Source of the DNA: Runella sp. SP2
GTDB lineage: Bacteria > Bacteroidota > Bacteroidia > Cytophagales > Spirosomataceae
Length of the DNA stretch: 64,000 nucleotides
Reading direction: 5' to 3'
Assembly (NCBI RefSeq): GCF_003711225.1
Contig: NZ_CP031030.1
Coordinates: 7,053,501 to 7,117,500, forward strand
The notes beneath the pieces are model-generated. The model ran no database searches. It was not told where the DNA came from and saw only the letters and a program-made list of their open reading frames with translations. The translations under genes and the position numbers were made by a program. Shown one piece after another: positions 1 to 9,338 of the stretch. Each line of letters opens with the position of its first letter. The stretch's first letter is position 1.

Positions 1-1
1 C

Positions 2-1120
2 GACTTTATTCGTTCTTCTAATTTGTCTTCTATTTTCTCACAAATTAAGCCCCGTGTAGCGTACGGTGAAACGGCGGGGGTACCAGGTTTTGGAACAACT
101 TTTACGCCGCTTAACTCTGCAAACATTGGTGGCTTGCTCGGCTCAGTCGTAACGACTGCGGCAGGGAACGCAGCCATCGAACCTGAGCGTGCGGGTGAGT
201 TGGAGTTTGGATTGGACTTAGGATTATTCAATAACCGAATCCAACTTGAAGCAACTTACTATGACAAACAAACGCGTAGCAATATCCAAAACCTACAGCT
301 TTCGCCTGCCGTGGGGATTAGCACCATTCCTACGAACTTGGCCCAGCTTCAAAACCGTGGGGTAGAACTTTCGTTGGGGGCAACCATTGTTCAAAAAGAA
401 AAAATTCGCTGGAGCTCACGCGTATTGTGGTGGAAAAATGACATCCTTCTTACTAAATTGGGTATTCCTGCTTATAATTCAGGAGCGTTTGGGGTGACAT
501 TGGGTACGTTTTTGTACCAAGAAGGCTTCTCGCCTACAACCATCGTAGGAACGCGCCCCGCACGTGATGCTAACGATACGCCCCTTAATACTGATGGAGT
601 TGCGACTGGCGCATTTGTGCTGGGTAACAACCAGCCCGACTTCCAGATGTCATGGAGCAATGAAATCAACTTTTTGAAAAACTTTGATTTCAATATGCTT
701 TGGCATTGGAAAAAAGGTGGCGATAACATCAACTTGACGGAGTTTTTGTGGGATGGTGGTGGAACCTCTCCTGACTGGGACGATGACGATAATAACGACG
801 GTACTCCTAATGGCCGTCAGCGTGGTTTGGCGCCGCACAATGGAGCTGACCGCTGGGTACAAGATGCTACCTACCTTCGTTTGCGCGAGGCGGCATTGTA
901 TTACACTGTGCCTACTAATTCGTTGAGTAAATGGTTCAATAACAAAATATCACGGGTGAAAGTAGGTTTCTCTTGCCAAAACCCATTGACATTTACCAAG
1001 TACCGCGGTTATGACCCCGAAACTTCTACGTTCGGGTTGCAGGCAGTAGCGTCAGGCGTTGACATTGCTCCGTATCCTACGCAGCGCCGCTTTTTTGGTC
1101 ATTTAGTTGTTGAATTTTAA
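2..1120 (+). CDS. SusC/RagA-type TonB-dependent receptor, C-terminal part
   Basis: This is the last third of an outer-membrane TonB-dependent transporter; the reading frame is open to the left edge, so the gene begins outside the window. The visible part holds barrel strands typical of SusC C-termini, including the LEATYYDKQTRSNIQ strand, the stretch NRGVELSLGATI and a terminal strand ending in VVEF with a final Phe. Such proteins import glycan oligomers handed over by a SusD lipoprotein. The susD gene follows after 3 bases, so the two form a co-transcribed pair. Substrate cannot be read from the sequence. Truncation is by the window edge, not by mutation. Confidence 0.93.
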   Translation, partial: DFIRSSNLSSIFSQIKPRVAYGETAGVPGFGTTFTPLNSANIGGLLGSVVTTAAGNAAIEPERAGELEFGLDLGLFNNRIQLEATYYDKQTRSNIQNLQLSPAVGISTIPTNLAQLQNRGVELSLGATIVQKEKIRWSSRVLWWKNDILLTKLGIPAYNSGAFGVTLGTFLYQEGFSPTTIVGTRPARDANDTPLNTDGVATGAFVLGNNQPDFQMSWSNEINFLKNFDFNMLWHWKKGGDNINLTEFLWDGGGTSPDWDDDDNNDGTPNGRQRGLAPHNGADRWVQDATYLRLREAALYYTVPTNSLSKWFNNKISRVKVGFSCQNPLTFTKYRGYDPETSTFGLQAVASGVDIAPYPTQRRFFGHLVVEF

Positions 1121-1123
1121 AAC

Positions 1124-2509
1124 ATGATAAAGACAATGAAAAATATAAACTCGGTTTTTGCAGGGCTGTTGTTGACGATGAGTTCGTGTAACTTTTTTAC
1201 CCTCGATACGCCCAATGATCCCAACAACCCTTCATTGGGAAGTGTGAGCCAAAATGCGTCGCGGACGCAAGTGCAAAACTTAGTAACGGGGCTTGAGTCG
1301 CGTCACCGTGATTACCTTTTTACAGTAACAGCGCTATTTGGAACATTAGGGCGGGAACTTTGGTATCTAAACGCTTCTGACCCGCGTTGGCAAACCGACT
1401 GGCTCGGAATGAACGGCCGCCAGGCAACGCCCAATATGTTTGGATATTTGAATACTTACCAGCAACCTTATTTTGCGATTCGTCAGGCTCAGACGGTTCT
1501 TGACGCAGTGAACAATACCAATACGTTTACAACCGAAGAAAAAAATGCGATTTCGGGCTTTGCCAAAACGATTATGGCGTACCAGTTTATGATTGTGGCC
1601 ATGGGGCAATACGAAAATGGTATTCGGATTGATGTTAAAAATGTACAAAACCCAGGGCCATTTTTGCCATTGGCAGAATCGTTTACGCAAATCAAACGTA
1701 TTTTGGACGAAGGAAATACCGAACTCGGCGGTGGTGGAACGGGTAACTTTCCCTTGCGTTTGACAACAGGTTTTACGGGCAACGGTTTCGGAACGATTGC
1801 GGCGCTTCGTCAAATGAACCGTGCGATTGCAGCCCGTTTGGCCCTTTATCGTCAAGATTGGCAAGGAGCATTGGACGCCGTCAACGCGTCGTTTTACAGT
1901 GCTACGGGTAGCCTTGAAGCAGGGCCTGCTCACACCTACGGTGCACCACCAGATGCGTTTAATCCGTTGTTTTTTGTGAGAAATGCTGCCACCAACACGA
2001 TGGTGGTTGTGCATCCGTCGGTACTGCGTGACACAATCGCAGGAGATGCCCGTGTACGTGCGAAGTTCTTCCGCCGTACAGCTGCTGTTTCGGTTACTTC
2101 CGACGGAACGCCGCTTGCGGGTCAGTACCAAGACAACCGATATGCAGCGAATACCAGCGAAATTAAGTTTTTCCGTAATGAAGAACTGGTGCTTATCGCT
2201 GCCGAAGCCAACGCCCAACTTAATAGAACGACCGAAGCAGTGGCGGCCATCAACCGCATCCGTACGGCTGCTGGAATTGGGAACTACACAGGCGCGACCA
2301 CCAAAGAAGCCCTCATCGACGAAATTTTGTTCCAACGCCGCTATTCGCTTTGGGGAGAGCCTTGGGGCCATCGTTGGGTTGACTTGCGCCGTTACGACCG
2401 CCTTAATGCCACCAACGTTGACGTAAGCCTTGACCGTGGAACCATCTTCAAACAATTGGCGCGTCCGCAAGCGGAAGTCAACTGGGATCAGTACGTGACA
2501 CCGCGTTAG
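1124..2509 (+). CDS. SusD/RagB-family glycan-binding lipoprotein
   Basis: Partner of the upstream SusC. It has a lipoprotein signal peptide with lipobox TMSSC, so the mature protein would be anchored at the outer-membrane surface, where SusD proteins form the lid of the SusC pore. The N-terminal TLDTPNDPNNPS and the C-terminal region RRYSLWGEPWGHRWVDLRRY are typical of the SusD fold, and 461 residues is a usual length. Met5 (1136) is an equally plausible start. A strong terminator follows at 2532, closing this SusC/SusD unit. Its position directly before another PUL suggests either two adjacent PULs or one PUL with two transport pairs. Confidence 0.93.
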   Translation: MIKTMKNINSVFAGLLLTMSSCNFFTLDTPNDPNNPSLGSVSQNASRTQVQNLVTGLESRHRDYLFTVTALFGTLGRELWYLNASDPRWQTDWLGMNGRQATPNMFGYLNTYQQPYFAIRQAQTVLDAVNNTNTFTTEEKNAISGFAKTIMAYQFMIVAMGQYENGIRIDVKNVQNPGPFLPLAESFTQIKRILDEGNTELGGGGTGNFPLRLTTGFTGNGFGTIAALRQMNRAIAARLALYRQDWQGALDAVNASFYSATGSLEAGPAHTYGAPPDAFNPLFFVRNAATNTMVVVHPSVLRDTIAGDARVRAKFFRRTAAVSVTSDGTPLAGQYQDNRYAANTSEIKFFRNEELVLIAAEANAQLNRTTEAVAAINRIRTAAGIGNYTGATTKEALIDEILFQRRYSLWGEPWGHRWVDLRRYDRLNATNVDVSLDRGTIFKQLARPQAEVNWDQYVTPR

Positions 2510-2531
2510 TCGTTATAATACCTTGCTTACG

Positions 2532-2566
2532 AAAATCCCTGCTACTCGAAGTAGCAGGGATTTTTT
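2532..2566 (+). terminator. Intrinsic terminator after susD
   Basis: A 14-bp perfect stem (AAAATCCCTGCTAC with its complement), a 5-base loop and a run of six T. It ends the first susCD unit and insulates the sigma-factor gene downstream. Confidence 0.9.
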
Positions 2567-2668
2567 GTGTGGTGTTGGGTGAGTATATATTAATTTTTGA
2601 AGATTTTTTAAAATCATTCTAGGGATTTTGGCGACTTGTTTGACTATACACTAACCGAACACCATGCT

Positions 2669-3226
2669 ATGAAGTACCAAACCTTTTCCGATGACCAATT
2701 AGTCGATTTTCTGAGGAGCGATAGCCAAGGCGCTTTTGAGGAGATTTACAACCGCTATTGGTATAAATTATTGGGAGTGGCCTACCACGAAACAGGCACC
2801 CGCGAAGAAGCAGAAGAATTGGTACAAGACCTGTTTGAAAGCCTTTGGCAAAAACGCCACGTGAGTGTGATACGTCATTTGAGTGCGTATTTGGTGGTTT
2901 CAATCAAGCACCTGAGTACGAATTATATCAAGTCGCAAATCACCCAGCGAAAATTTCAAGAATACCTGATTTTTAACGAAATCCGCCAGTCGTACGCGAC
3001 CGACGAAAGCGTCCAATTTGCCGATTTGTCGAAAGCCGTGGAAGACGCAATGAAAAAATTGCCCGAAAAAAGTGTAGAAGTCTTCAAGTTAAGTCGCTTC
3101 GAAAACCAATCGGTCAAGGAAATCGCTCGGCAATTAAATTTATCCGAAAAGGCGGTTGAGTATCACATTACCAAATCGCTAAAAGTGCTCAAAGAACATT
3201 TGAAAGCTTTTCATTCTGACAATTAA
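2669..3226 (+). CDS. ECF-family RNA polymerase sigma factor
   Basis: Sigma-70 family, extracytoplasmic-function type, 185 residues from ATG 2669; an upstream in-frame TTG at 2636 would add 11 residues but is less likely. Region 2 is seen in FEEIYNRYWYKLLGVAYHE and AEELVQDLFESLWQK, and region 4 in LPEKSVEVFKLSRFENQSVKEIARQL, a helix-turn-helix that would read the -35 element. It lies 31 bases before an anti-sigma gene and then a SusC with an STN domain. In this architecture (SusC to FecR-like anti-sigma to sigma) glycan transport signals through the membrane and releases the sigma factor to transcribe the PUL. Confidence 0.95.
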   Translation: MKYQTFSDDQLVDFLRSDSQGAFEEIYNRYWYKLLGVAYHETGTREEAEELVQDLFESLWQKRHVSVIRHLSAYLVVSIKHLSTNYIKSQITQRKFQEYLIFNEIRQSYATDESVQFADLSKAVEDAMKKLPEKSVEVFKLSRFENQSVKEIARQLNLSEKAVEYHITKSLKVLKEHLKAFHSDN

Positions 3227-3257
3227 TCCACCCATTTCTTCATAACAAACCAAACAC

Positions 3258-4268
3258 ATGAACCAACACGAATTTAATCAGTTGCTTGAAAAGTACCTCG
3301 CGGGGGATTGCACGCCCGACGAGGAAAAACTGATTCATGATTGGCAGGCTCATTTACTCCAGAATACATCGCTCACGTTGGAAGAACTAGAAAAAAACAG
3401 CGTTAAAAAACGGCTTTGGCAAAATATCCAGCAAACAGTTTGGGTGTCCGAAGCCGACATTGTTCGTCCACGGTGGCGTTGGGTGAGCTGGGCAGCGGCG
3501 GCATCGGTGATTGTCATGGCAGGCGTTTTTTGGTGGAATACCCGTCGCATAGACGTAAACGATGTGGCTATTAACCCATTGATAGAAACGCCCAACGGCA
3601 TTGAAGTAAAAAATACCGCGGCCAATCCGCGAGAAATAAAACTGGAAGATGGCAGCATTGTGCTGTTGAAAACCAACAGCAGTGTTACTTACCCTGAGCA
3701 TTTTGGGCAAAAAAACCGCAGCGTTTTTCTGAAAGGGGAGGCATTTTTTAAGGTAAAGCACGACCCAACCAAGCCCTTTGTCGTACACGCTGGCGAGCTA
3801 GTGACCGAAGTACTTGGGACAAGTTTTACGGTAAAATCGTACGAAGAATCTCAGGCCATTGAGGTTGTAGTAGCGACGGGGCGCGTATCGGTCTATGAAA
3901 ATTCGACCAAAAAATCACTCCAGCGAAACGGGGTAATTTTGACTCCGAACCAAAAAATTACGTTTGATAAAACCTCTCGGAAGCTCACGCCGAGCCTAAT
4001 CGAACGGCCCGTGGTGATTCATGTTCCTTCCACGCCGTCTTTGTTTGTATTTGAAGAAACGCCCTTGCCCAAAGTCCTCAAAAAACTGGAAAATGCGTAT
4101 GGGGTACAAATAATCGTTGAAAACCAAACCCTTAATCAGTGTGTGTTCACGGCCGATTTGAACGAACTCCCACTCCATACCCAACTCGATTTGATTTGTA
4201 AATCTATCAATGCCACCTACGAACAGCGCGGTACCAGTTTGTTCATCAATGGCGAAGGTTGTAAGTAA
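3258..4268 (+). CDS. FecR-type anti-sigma factor with DUF4974 domain
   Basis: Inner-membrane anti-sigma regulator, 336 residues. The cytosolic N-terminus (about 1-70) would bind the sigma factor. One membrane helix lies at about 75-93 (WVSWAAAASVIVMAGVFWW). The periplasmic FecR domain follows (KLEDGSIVLLKTNSSVTYP, KGEAFFKVKHDPTKPFVV), then a C-terminal DUF4974-type domain (EETPLPKVLKKLENAYGVQI) expected to contact the STN domain of the next SusC. Organisation and spacing to sigma factor and susC match known transenvelope-signalling PULs. Confidence 0.94.
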   Translation: MNQHEFNQLLEKYLAGDCTPDEEKLIHDWQAHLLQNTSLTLEELEKNSVKKRLWQNIQQTVWVSEADIVRPRWRWVSWAAAASVIVMAGVFWWNTRRIDVNDVAINPLIETPNGIEVKNTAANPREIKLEDGSIVLLKTNSSVTYPEHFGQKNRSVFLKGEAFFKVKHDPTKPFVVHAGELVTEVLGTSFTVKSYEESQAIEVVVATGRVSVYENSTKKSLQRNGVILTPNQKITFDKTSRKLTPSLIERPVVIHVPSTPSLFVFEETPLPKVLKKLENAYGVQIIVENQTLNQCVFTADLNELPLHTQLDLICKSINATYEQRGTSLFINGEGCK

Positions 4269-4279
4269 GCGTTTTAAAC

Positions 4280-4312
4280 AGACCTTATAGGTTTTGAAAA
4301 CCTACAAGGTCT
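4280..4312. repeat. Palindromic repeat, ACCT-AGGTTTTGAA family
   Basis: Inverted repeat with 15-base arms (AGACCTTATAGGTTT and its complement with one mismatch) and a 3-base centre. It resembles palindromes at 26720-26765 and 35610-35655, which share the ACCT...AGGTTTTGAA theme. It lies in the anti-sigma to susC gap. It has no T-run on the plus strand, so it is not an intrinsic terminator for plus transcription. Confidence 0.7.
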
Positions 4313-4345
4313 AAAAAAGCCGACAATGCTCGCAACACTGTCGGC
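4313..4345 (-). terminator. Minus-strand intrinsic terminator before susC
   Basis: The stem GCCGACAATG/CACTGTCGGC (10 bp, one mismatch, 7-base loop, 4319-4345) is followed on the minus strand by six T (plus A4313-4318). It faces away from all annotated genes here, so it needs a minus-strand transcript to make sense. Confidence 0.7.
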
Positions 4346-4439
4346 CTAGAGTGACCCGCAACCGAATTGGCGTTCGGTCGGTGCAAATTCATTGGCGTGA
4401 AGCACCACCGCGGGTAGTTTTTGTCTTTCTAAACCAAAA
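4313..4439 (-). ncRNA. Predicted antisense RNA over the susC 5' region (DonS-like)
   Basis: Between a minus-strand promoter-like site at 4446-4476 and a minus-strand intrinsic terminator at 4313-4345 lies about 125 bases with no minus-strand gene. Transcription from that promoter would give a short RNA complementary to the susC leader. Cis-antisense RNAs in exactly this place (between anti-sigma and susC of sigma-controlled PULs) are known from Bacteroides, DonS being the type case, where they repress the PUL. Both ends are read from sequence; expression and role are inference. Confidence 0.5.
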
Positions 4440-4445
4440 ACATGT

Positions 4446-4476
4446 TAAAACTATGCAAAAAAATGGACGAACCAAA
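4446..4476 (-). promoter_or_regulatory. Bacteroidota-type promoter on the minus strand at the susC start
   Basis: Read on the minus strand: TTTG (4476-4473), 19 bases, then TAGTTTTA (4453-4446). The known -33/-7 consensus is TTTG, about 19-21 bases, TAnnTTTG; only the last base differs. The predicted start near 4439 feeds the terminator at 4345-4313. Confidence 0.5.
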
Positions 4477-7400
4477 GCGTTCTTGCTCAAAGCAATGAGA
4501 ATGACGGTTACTCAACTTGCCATGCTAATCCTGTTTTGTGGGTTGGCCAGTGCCCGCGACACCAAAGCGCAGGAAGTACTGAACACGACCATCTCGCTCA
4601 AAATTGAGGCGGTCGAGATCAAGCGCGTATTTAGTACCATCGAAAAACAAGCTGGGGTGAAATTTGTCTATAGTCCCAACGCCATTCGAGCTGACCAAAA
4701 AGTCTCATTGGCTACGACCAACAAACTCTCAGAGGTGCTCAAAGAATTGTTACAGCCTCTTCAAATTTCGTACGAGGTGGTGGGGTCACGGATTTTATTG
4801 CGCAAAAAAATGCCAGAAAAAGCTGCTCTTTCCGACGAAATATCCACGCCAGTCCCAAACGCGACCGTTCCTTCCGACCAAGTCGTAAAAGGAACGGTGG
4901 TGGACAATGAAAAAGGAGAGCCGCTGCCAGGCGTCAGTGTTTTACTGAAAGGTACCCAACGAGGTGCCACCACCAACCCCAACGGAGAGTTTTCGCTCAG
5001 TGTACCTAATGGCGATGCCGTGTTGGTATTTAGTTTTGTCGGATATGAGCCCCAAGAGCAAATCGTGGGCAACCGTACCCAAATCAACATCAAACTCAAA
5101 GTAGATACCAAAGCACTTGAGGAAGTGGTGGTAGTGGGGTATGGTGTGGTGAAAAAAAGCGATTTGACGGGGTCGGTAGCCCAGGTCAAATCCAAAGAAT
5201 TAAATTCATTTCCGACGGCCAACGTATTGCAAGCTCTATCGGGGCGCGCAGCGGGTGTGCAAGTAACCCAAAACACAGGAGCGCCAGGAGGAGGCGTCAG
5301 TGTACGGATTCGGGGGACAAATTCCATTCAAGGAAGCAATGAACCACTTTATGTGGTGGATGGCTTTCCGACCACAGGTAGTAATCCTACCATTTTGAAC
5401 AACGTTGATATTGAAAGTATTGAGATTCTGAAAGACGCATCGGCAACGGCTATTTATGGCTCGCGAGGTGCAAACGGCGTTGTGCTGATTACCACCAAGC
5501 GAGGCAAATCTGGCAAAACAAAAGTGGATTTTGAAACAAGTTTTACATCGCAAACCCTCATTCGCAAACTTGATTTGATGAATGCCAATGAGTATGCAAC
5601 TTTTTACAACAAACAAGCCGCTAACGATAATCTAGCTCCATATTTTACGCAAACACAGTTGGATGGCTTTGGGCAAGGGTTCGATTGGCAGAATTTAGTG
5701 TTCCAGAAGGCGCCAATGAAGACCACTTCTTTGAACATCAGCGGAGGAAATGAGAAAACCCAGTTTTCGGTTTCGGGGAGCTTTTTTGGGCAAGATGGTA
5801 TTATCAAAGGCAGTGATTATAAACGTTATTCACTTCGCACAAATCTCACTCATAAAGTAAGCGATAAGTTTAGTGTTAACCTTTCTACTACACTTTCAAG
5901 GCTAAAAACCGATCGCCGCGACAGTGAAGGAGGGTCGCGTGGAAATTCCATGATTTCGGCGGCTATTTCAGCACCTCCTACCCTCATGCCATACAATGAC
6001 GATGGTTCGTACCGTGTATTAGCGATTGCTTATCCATTTGTGGCCACTGATTTAATCAATCCGCTCAACTTTATCAACGAGCAGACCAACCGAATCAAAG
6101 CCAACCGCGTATTGGCAAATGCGGCATTGATTTATAACCCCATTCCTGAAATCACGGTCAGAATATCAGGAGGAATTGAAAATGCCGATGACCGTACCGA
6201 TAACTACACCACGCGCAATTACATCAATTCGCTCGGCCGTGCAAGCGTAAGCACAACGCAGCAAACAAGCTTACTGAACGAAAATACTATCAGTTACAAC
6301 AAGACGTTTGGGCAAGGGCACAACATCTCGGCAGTAGCAGGGGTTACGTACCAAGATTTTGTGACAACGACGCTTTCGGCTTCGGGCACAGGCTTTTTGA
6401 GCGACATTATTGAAACAGGAGGTCTTGGTTCGGCCATTACGCCAGGTATTCCAGAGTCGGGCTATTCCAAAAGTGTACTGCTGTCGTATTTAGGACGAGT
6501 TAATTATAATCTTAAAGATAAATACCTGATTACGGCCAGTATTCGCCGCGACGGCTCGTCGCGCTACAGTGATGGCAACAAGTGGGGATATTTTCCGTCG
6601 GGAGCCGTAGCGTGGCGGGTTTCGAGCGAAGAGTTTATGAAAACTATCCCGTTTGTCTCCGACCTAAAACTTCGCGCAAGTTGGGGGCTAACGGGGAGCC
6701 AAGCCATTAGCCCGTATGCTACCCTCAATCAGCTTTCGTCGTTTCGCACCGTATTTGACGACGCGCTTTTTACTACTTTTTCTCCAGGAACTCGCCTGCC
6801 AGGGAATCTGAAATGGGAAACAACGGAGCAAAAGGATATTGGAGTGGACGTGGGAATTTTAAACAACCGGGTACTTCTAACGGCTGATTATTACATCAAA
6901 AATACCCGCGATTTACTTAATACGGTCGTTTTGCCTTCGTCACTTGGTTTTACGTCCACCATTCAAAACATTGGTGAAGTTCAAAATAAAGGTTTTGAAT
7001 TTGGCATTGACAGCCGATTATTTACGGGGGCTTTTAAGTGGGATGTCAACGCCAATATTTCATTTAACCGAAACAAAGTAGTGAAACTTTACGGTGGAGG
7101 GGATATTCTCACGGGCAATGTCAACGTAGTCGTTATCAATGACGTGACAAGCATCTTGCGAGAAGGACAACCTATTGGACAGTTTTGGGGATATGTAGAA
7201 GACGGTTATACTGAAAAAGGAGCGATTAAGTTCAAAGACTTAGATGGAAACGGTACGATTACCCAGACGGATAAAACCTACATTGGCGACCCTAATCCTA
7301 ATTTTATCTATGGTTTTAACTCGACAATGTCTTACAAAAACTTCGACTTGTCTTTGTTCATTCAAGGGGTTCAGGGCAATGATTTGTTTAATGTAAGTTC

Positions 7401-7797
7401 GATTGTTAATACAATGGATTATGGTTTTGGGCTGAATATGCCTCGCGAAGTACTTTATAATCACTGGACGCCAAGCACGCCTAATGCGAAGTATCCGATT
7501 ATTAGTCGCAACACCACTACGCGTGTTTCCAATCGTTTCATTGAAGATGGTTCGTACCTACGCCTTCGTACCATTCAATTGGCGTATAATTTACCACTTG
7601 AGAAATGGGGGGTAAAGTGGGTTCGCAGCGCCCAAGTATATGGTAGTGGCCAAAACTTGCTCACTTTCACCAACTACTCATGGTGGGATCCTGAGGTCAA
7701 CTCACGCGGTGGCTCTAATTCAACCATTCAAGGGATAGACCACAACAGTTATCCAACGGCTAAGTCGGTGACGGCTGGGCTTCGTGTTAGTTTCTAA
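4453..7797 (+). CDS. SusC/RagA TonB-dependent receptor with STN signalling domain
   Basis: Outer-membrane glycan importer, 1114 residues from ATG 4453 (an in-frame GTG at 4351 would add 34 residues without a sensible leader). Order: signal peptide ending near ASARDTKAQ; STN domain at about 39-118, which talks to the anti-sigma factor; carboxypeptidase-regulatory-like domain at about 145-215 (GEPLPGVSVLLKGTQRGATT, FVGYEPQE); plug (GRAAGVQVTQNTGAPGGGVSVR cut by the usual SusC pattern, LYVVDGFP, YGSRGANGVVLITTKRG); then the 22-strand barrel ending in LRVSF. It is directly downstream of sigma and anti-sigma genes and pairs with the susD at 7831. Confidence 0.96.
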   Translation: MQKNGRTKAFLLKAMRMTVTQLAMLILFCGLASARDTKAQEVLNTTISLKIEAVEIKRVFSTIEKQAGVKFVYSPNAIRADQKVSLATTNKLSEVLKELLQPLQISYEVVGSRILLRKKMPEKAALSDEISTPVPNATVPSDQVVKGTVVDNEKGEPLPGVSVLLKGTQRGATTNPNGEFSLSVPNGDAVLVFSFVGYEPQEQIVGNRTQINIKLKVDTKALEEVVVVGYGVVKKSDLTGSVAQVKSKELNSFPTANVLQALSGRAAGVQVTQNTGAPGGGVSVRIRGTNSIQGSNEPLYVVDGFPTTGSNPTILNNVDIESIEILKDASATAIYGSRGANGVVLITTKRGKSGKTKVDFETSFTSQTLIRKLDLMNANEYATFYNKQAANDNLAPYFTQTQLDGFGQGFDWQNLVFQKAPMKTTSLNISGGNEKTQFSVSGSFFGQDGIIKGSDYKRYSLRTNLTHKVSDKFSVNLSTTLSRLKTDRRDSEGGSRGNSMISAAISAPPTLMPYNDDGSYRVLAIAYPFVATDLINPLNFINEQTNRIKANRVLANAALIYNPIPEITVRISGGIENADDRTDNYTTRNYINSLGRASVSTTQQTSLLNENTISYNKTFGQGHNISAVAGVTYQDFVTTTLSASGTGFLSDIIETGGLGSAITPGIPESGYSKSVLLSYLGRVNYNLKDKYLITASIRRDGSSRYSDGNKWGYFPSGAVAWRVSSEEFMKTIPFVSDLKLRASWGLTGSQAISPYATLNQLSSFRTVFDDALFTTFSPGTRLPGNLKWETTEQKDIGVDVGILNNRVLLTADYYIKNTRDLLNTVVLPSSLGFTSTIQNIGEVQNKGFEFGIDSRLFTGAFKWDVNANISFNRNKVVKLYGGGDILTGNVNVVVINDVTSILREGQPIGQFWGYVEDGYTEKGAIKFKDLDGNGTITQTDKTYIGDPNPNFIYGFNSTMSYKNFDLSLFIQGVQGNDLFNVSSIVNTMDYGFGLNMPREVLYNHWTPSTPNAKYPIISRNTTTRVSNRFIEDGSYLRLRTIQLAYNLPLEKWGVKWVRSAQVYGSGQNLLTFTNYSWWDPEVNSRGGSNSTIQGIDHNSYPTAKSVTAGLRVSF

Positions 7798-7830
7798 TTT
7801 TTTCAGTTCACTGCTTAATACCCTAGCAAT

Positions 7831-9312
7831 ATGAAAAAGTCATTATCTTCTTTTATAAAAATACCTTCAACCCTGTGGAATAAAAAATGGCTGGGAGCTG
7901 TATTGGTACTTGGCCTGTCGTCGTGCGAACAGTTATTGAAGGAAGAACCCAAGTTTATCGTTGCCGAAAATTTCTTTAATACTGCGGCAGAGGTAGAGGC
8001 TGCCACCAATGCCATTTATAGCCCTCTACGCAGTACGAATTACGCCGTTTATGAAACGTCGTTGGAGTGCCAAGCAGACTACGCCTACGGGCGGGGGAGT
8101 TGGGCACCTCTTCACGAACACCAAGGACTCAACGATGCCAACATCAGTCGGGTAGCTGGTTTATGGAATGCGTTTTACCTAAGTATTCGTAATGCTAACC
8201 TAGTGATTCAGAATGCTCCAAAAGGCAAGGCGATTAGCCCCGCCGACATCAATAAGTACGTGGGTGAGGCCAAGTTTTTACGCGCATTTAACTACTTTCA
8301 ACTGGTGCGTAACTGGGCAGGAGTACCGCTTCGTACGGAGGAAAACATGACCCAAATTGATTTGCGTCGTAGTACTGTTGAGGAAGTATATACACTTATC
8401 CAAGCCGATTTGAAAGAAGCAGAAACAAACCTTCCCGATAAGCCTGCAAACGTAGGCCGTCCTTCAAAATGGGCTGCTAAGACACTCTTGGCCGATGTGT
8501 ATTTGACTTTAGGTAAATATACCGAAGCACGTGACAAAGCCGATGAAGTGATAAAAAGTGGGAAGTTTTCGTTGGTACCCATTGCCTCAAAAGCTGACTT
8601 TCAAACAAAAGTCTATGGCCCAGAATTGGTATCGACTACCGAAGAAATCTTCTATTTTAAATACACACGGCAAGTGGACCAAGGCAATTACATGCTCTGG
8701 ATTACCAACCATCCGAGTACGAATCTGTTCAATTTCGGCGGAGCTTACGTAGTGTATGGTCAAACAACCGAGCCATTGTATAAAGGCTGGAATGATGCTG
8801 ATATTCGCAAGTCGCTTTGGGAAAAAGTAAACATTGGGTTAGGAGCCAATACGGTGATTAGTTCCAAATTTGCTGACCAAAAGGCCATCAGCCAAACGGG
8901 AGCAGGAAACGATGACCCCGTGTATGCCTACGCCGATGTATTGTTGATATACGCAGAAGCGGCCACCCGTGTCAACAATGCCCCAACAGCTCAGGCATTG
9001 GAGGCGCTGAACCAAGTTCGTCGCCGTGGTTATGGCAAAACCCCTACCGCAGCGTCGTCGGTTGATTTTGTTTTGGCTGATTACAATGCCGCTACGTTTG
9101 TGGATGCTGTCATTCAAGAACGTGCGTACGAATTTTTGTATTTGGGCAAACGCTGGCTTGACCTCAAACGAATCGGGAAAGTGAAAGAGGCGATAAAAGC
9201 AGCCAAAAATGTCAACGTTGCCGATAAACACTTGCTGTGGCCGATTCCAACTTCGGAGCTTAATTTCAACAAAGCAATGGATCCTGTCAAAGACCAGAAC
9301 CCAGGGTATTAG
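7831..9312 (+). CDS. SusD/RagB-family glycan-binding lipoprotein
   Basis: Partner of the preceding SusC, 33 bases downstream; 493 residues. The signal peptide ends in lipobox GLSSC, which predicts surface anchoring. SusD features: the N-terminal FFNTAAEVEAATNAIYSPLR, the TPR-like helices around AKFLRAFNYFQLVRNWAGVPLRTE, and the C-terminal ERAYEFLYLGKRWLDLKR and LLWPIPTSELNFN. It would bind the polysaccharide or oligomers outside the cell before import. It begins the enzymatic part of the PUL. Confidence 0.95.
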   Translation: MKKSLSSFIKIPSTLWNKKWLGAVLVLGLSSCEQLLKEEPKFIVAENFFNTAAEVEAATNAIYSPLRSTNYAVYETSLECQADYAYGRGSWAPLHEHQGLNDANISRVAGLWNAFYLSIRNANLVIQNAPKGKAISPADINKYVGEAKFLRAFNYFQLVRNWAGVPLRTEENMTQIDLRRSTVEEVYTLIQADLKEAETNLPDKPANVGRPSKWAAKTLLADVYLTLGKYTEARDKADEVIKSGKFSLVPIASKADFQTKVYGPELVSTTEEIFYFKYTRQVDQGNYMLWITNHPSTNLFNFGGAYVVYGQTTEPLYKGWNDADIRKSLWEKVNIGLGANTVISSKFADQKAISQTGAGNDDPVYAYADVLLIYAEAATRVNNAPTAQALEALNQVRRRGYGKTPTAASSVDFVLADYNAATFVDAVIQERAYEFLYLGKRWLDLKRIGKVKEAIKAAKNVNVADKHLLWPIPTSELNFNKAMDPVKDQNPGY

Positions 9313-9338
9313 TACTTGGGACTTCAAAAAACTACTAT

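Noticed and set aside
1367..2470. 367-codon open frame opposite the first susD
   Set aside because: It mirrors the codon structure of the susD gene, its product has many Cys/Arg/His and no family likeness.
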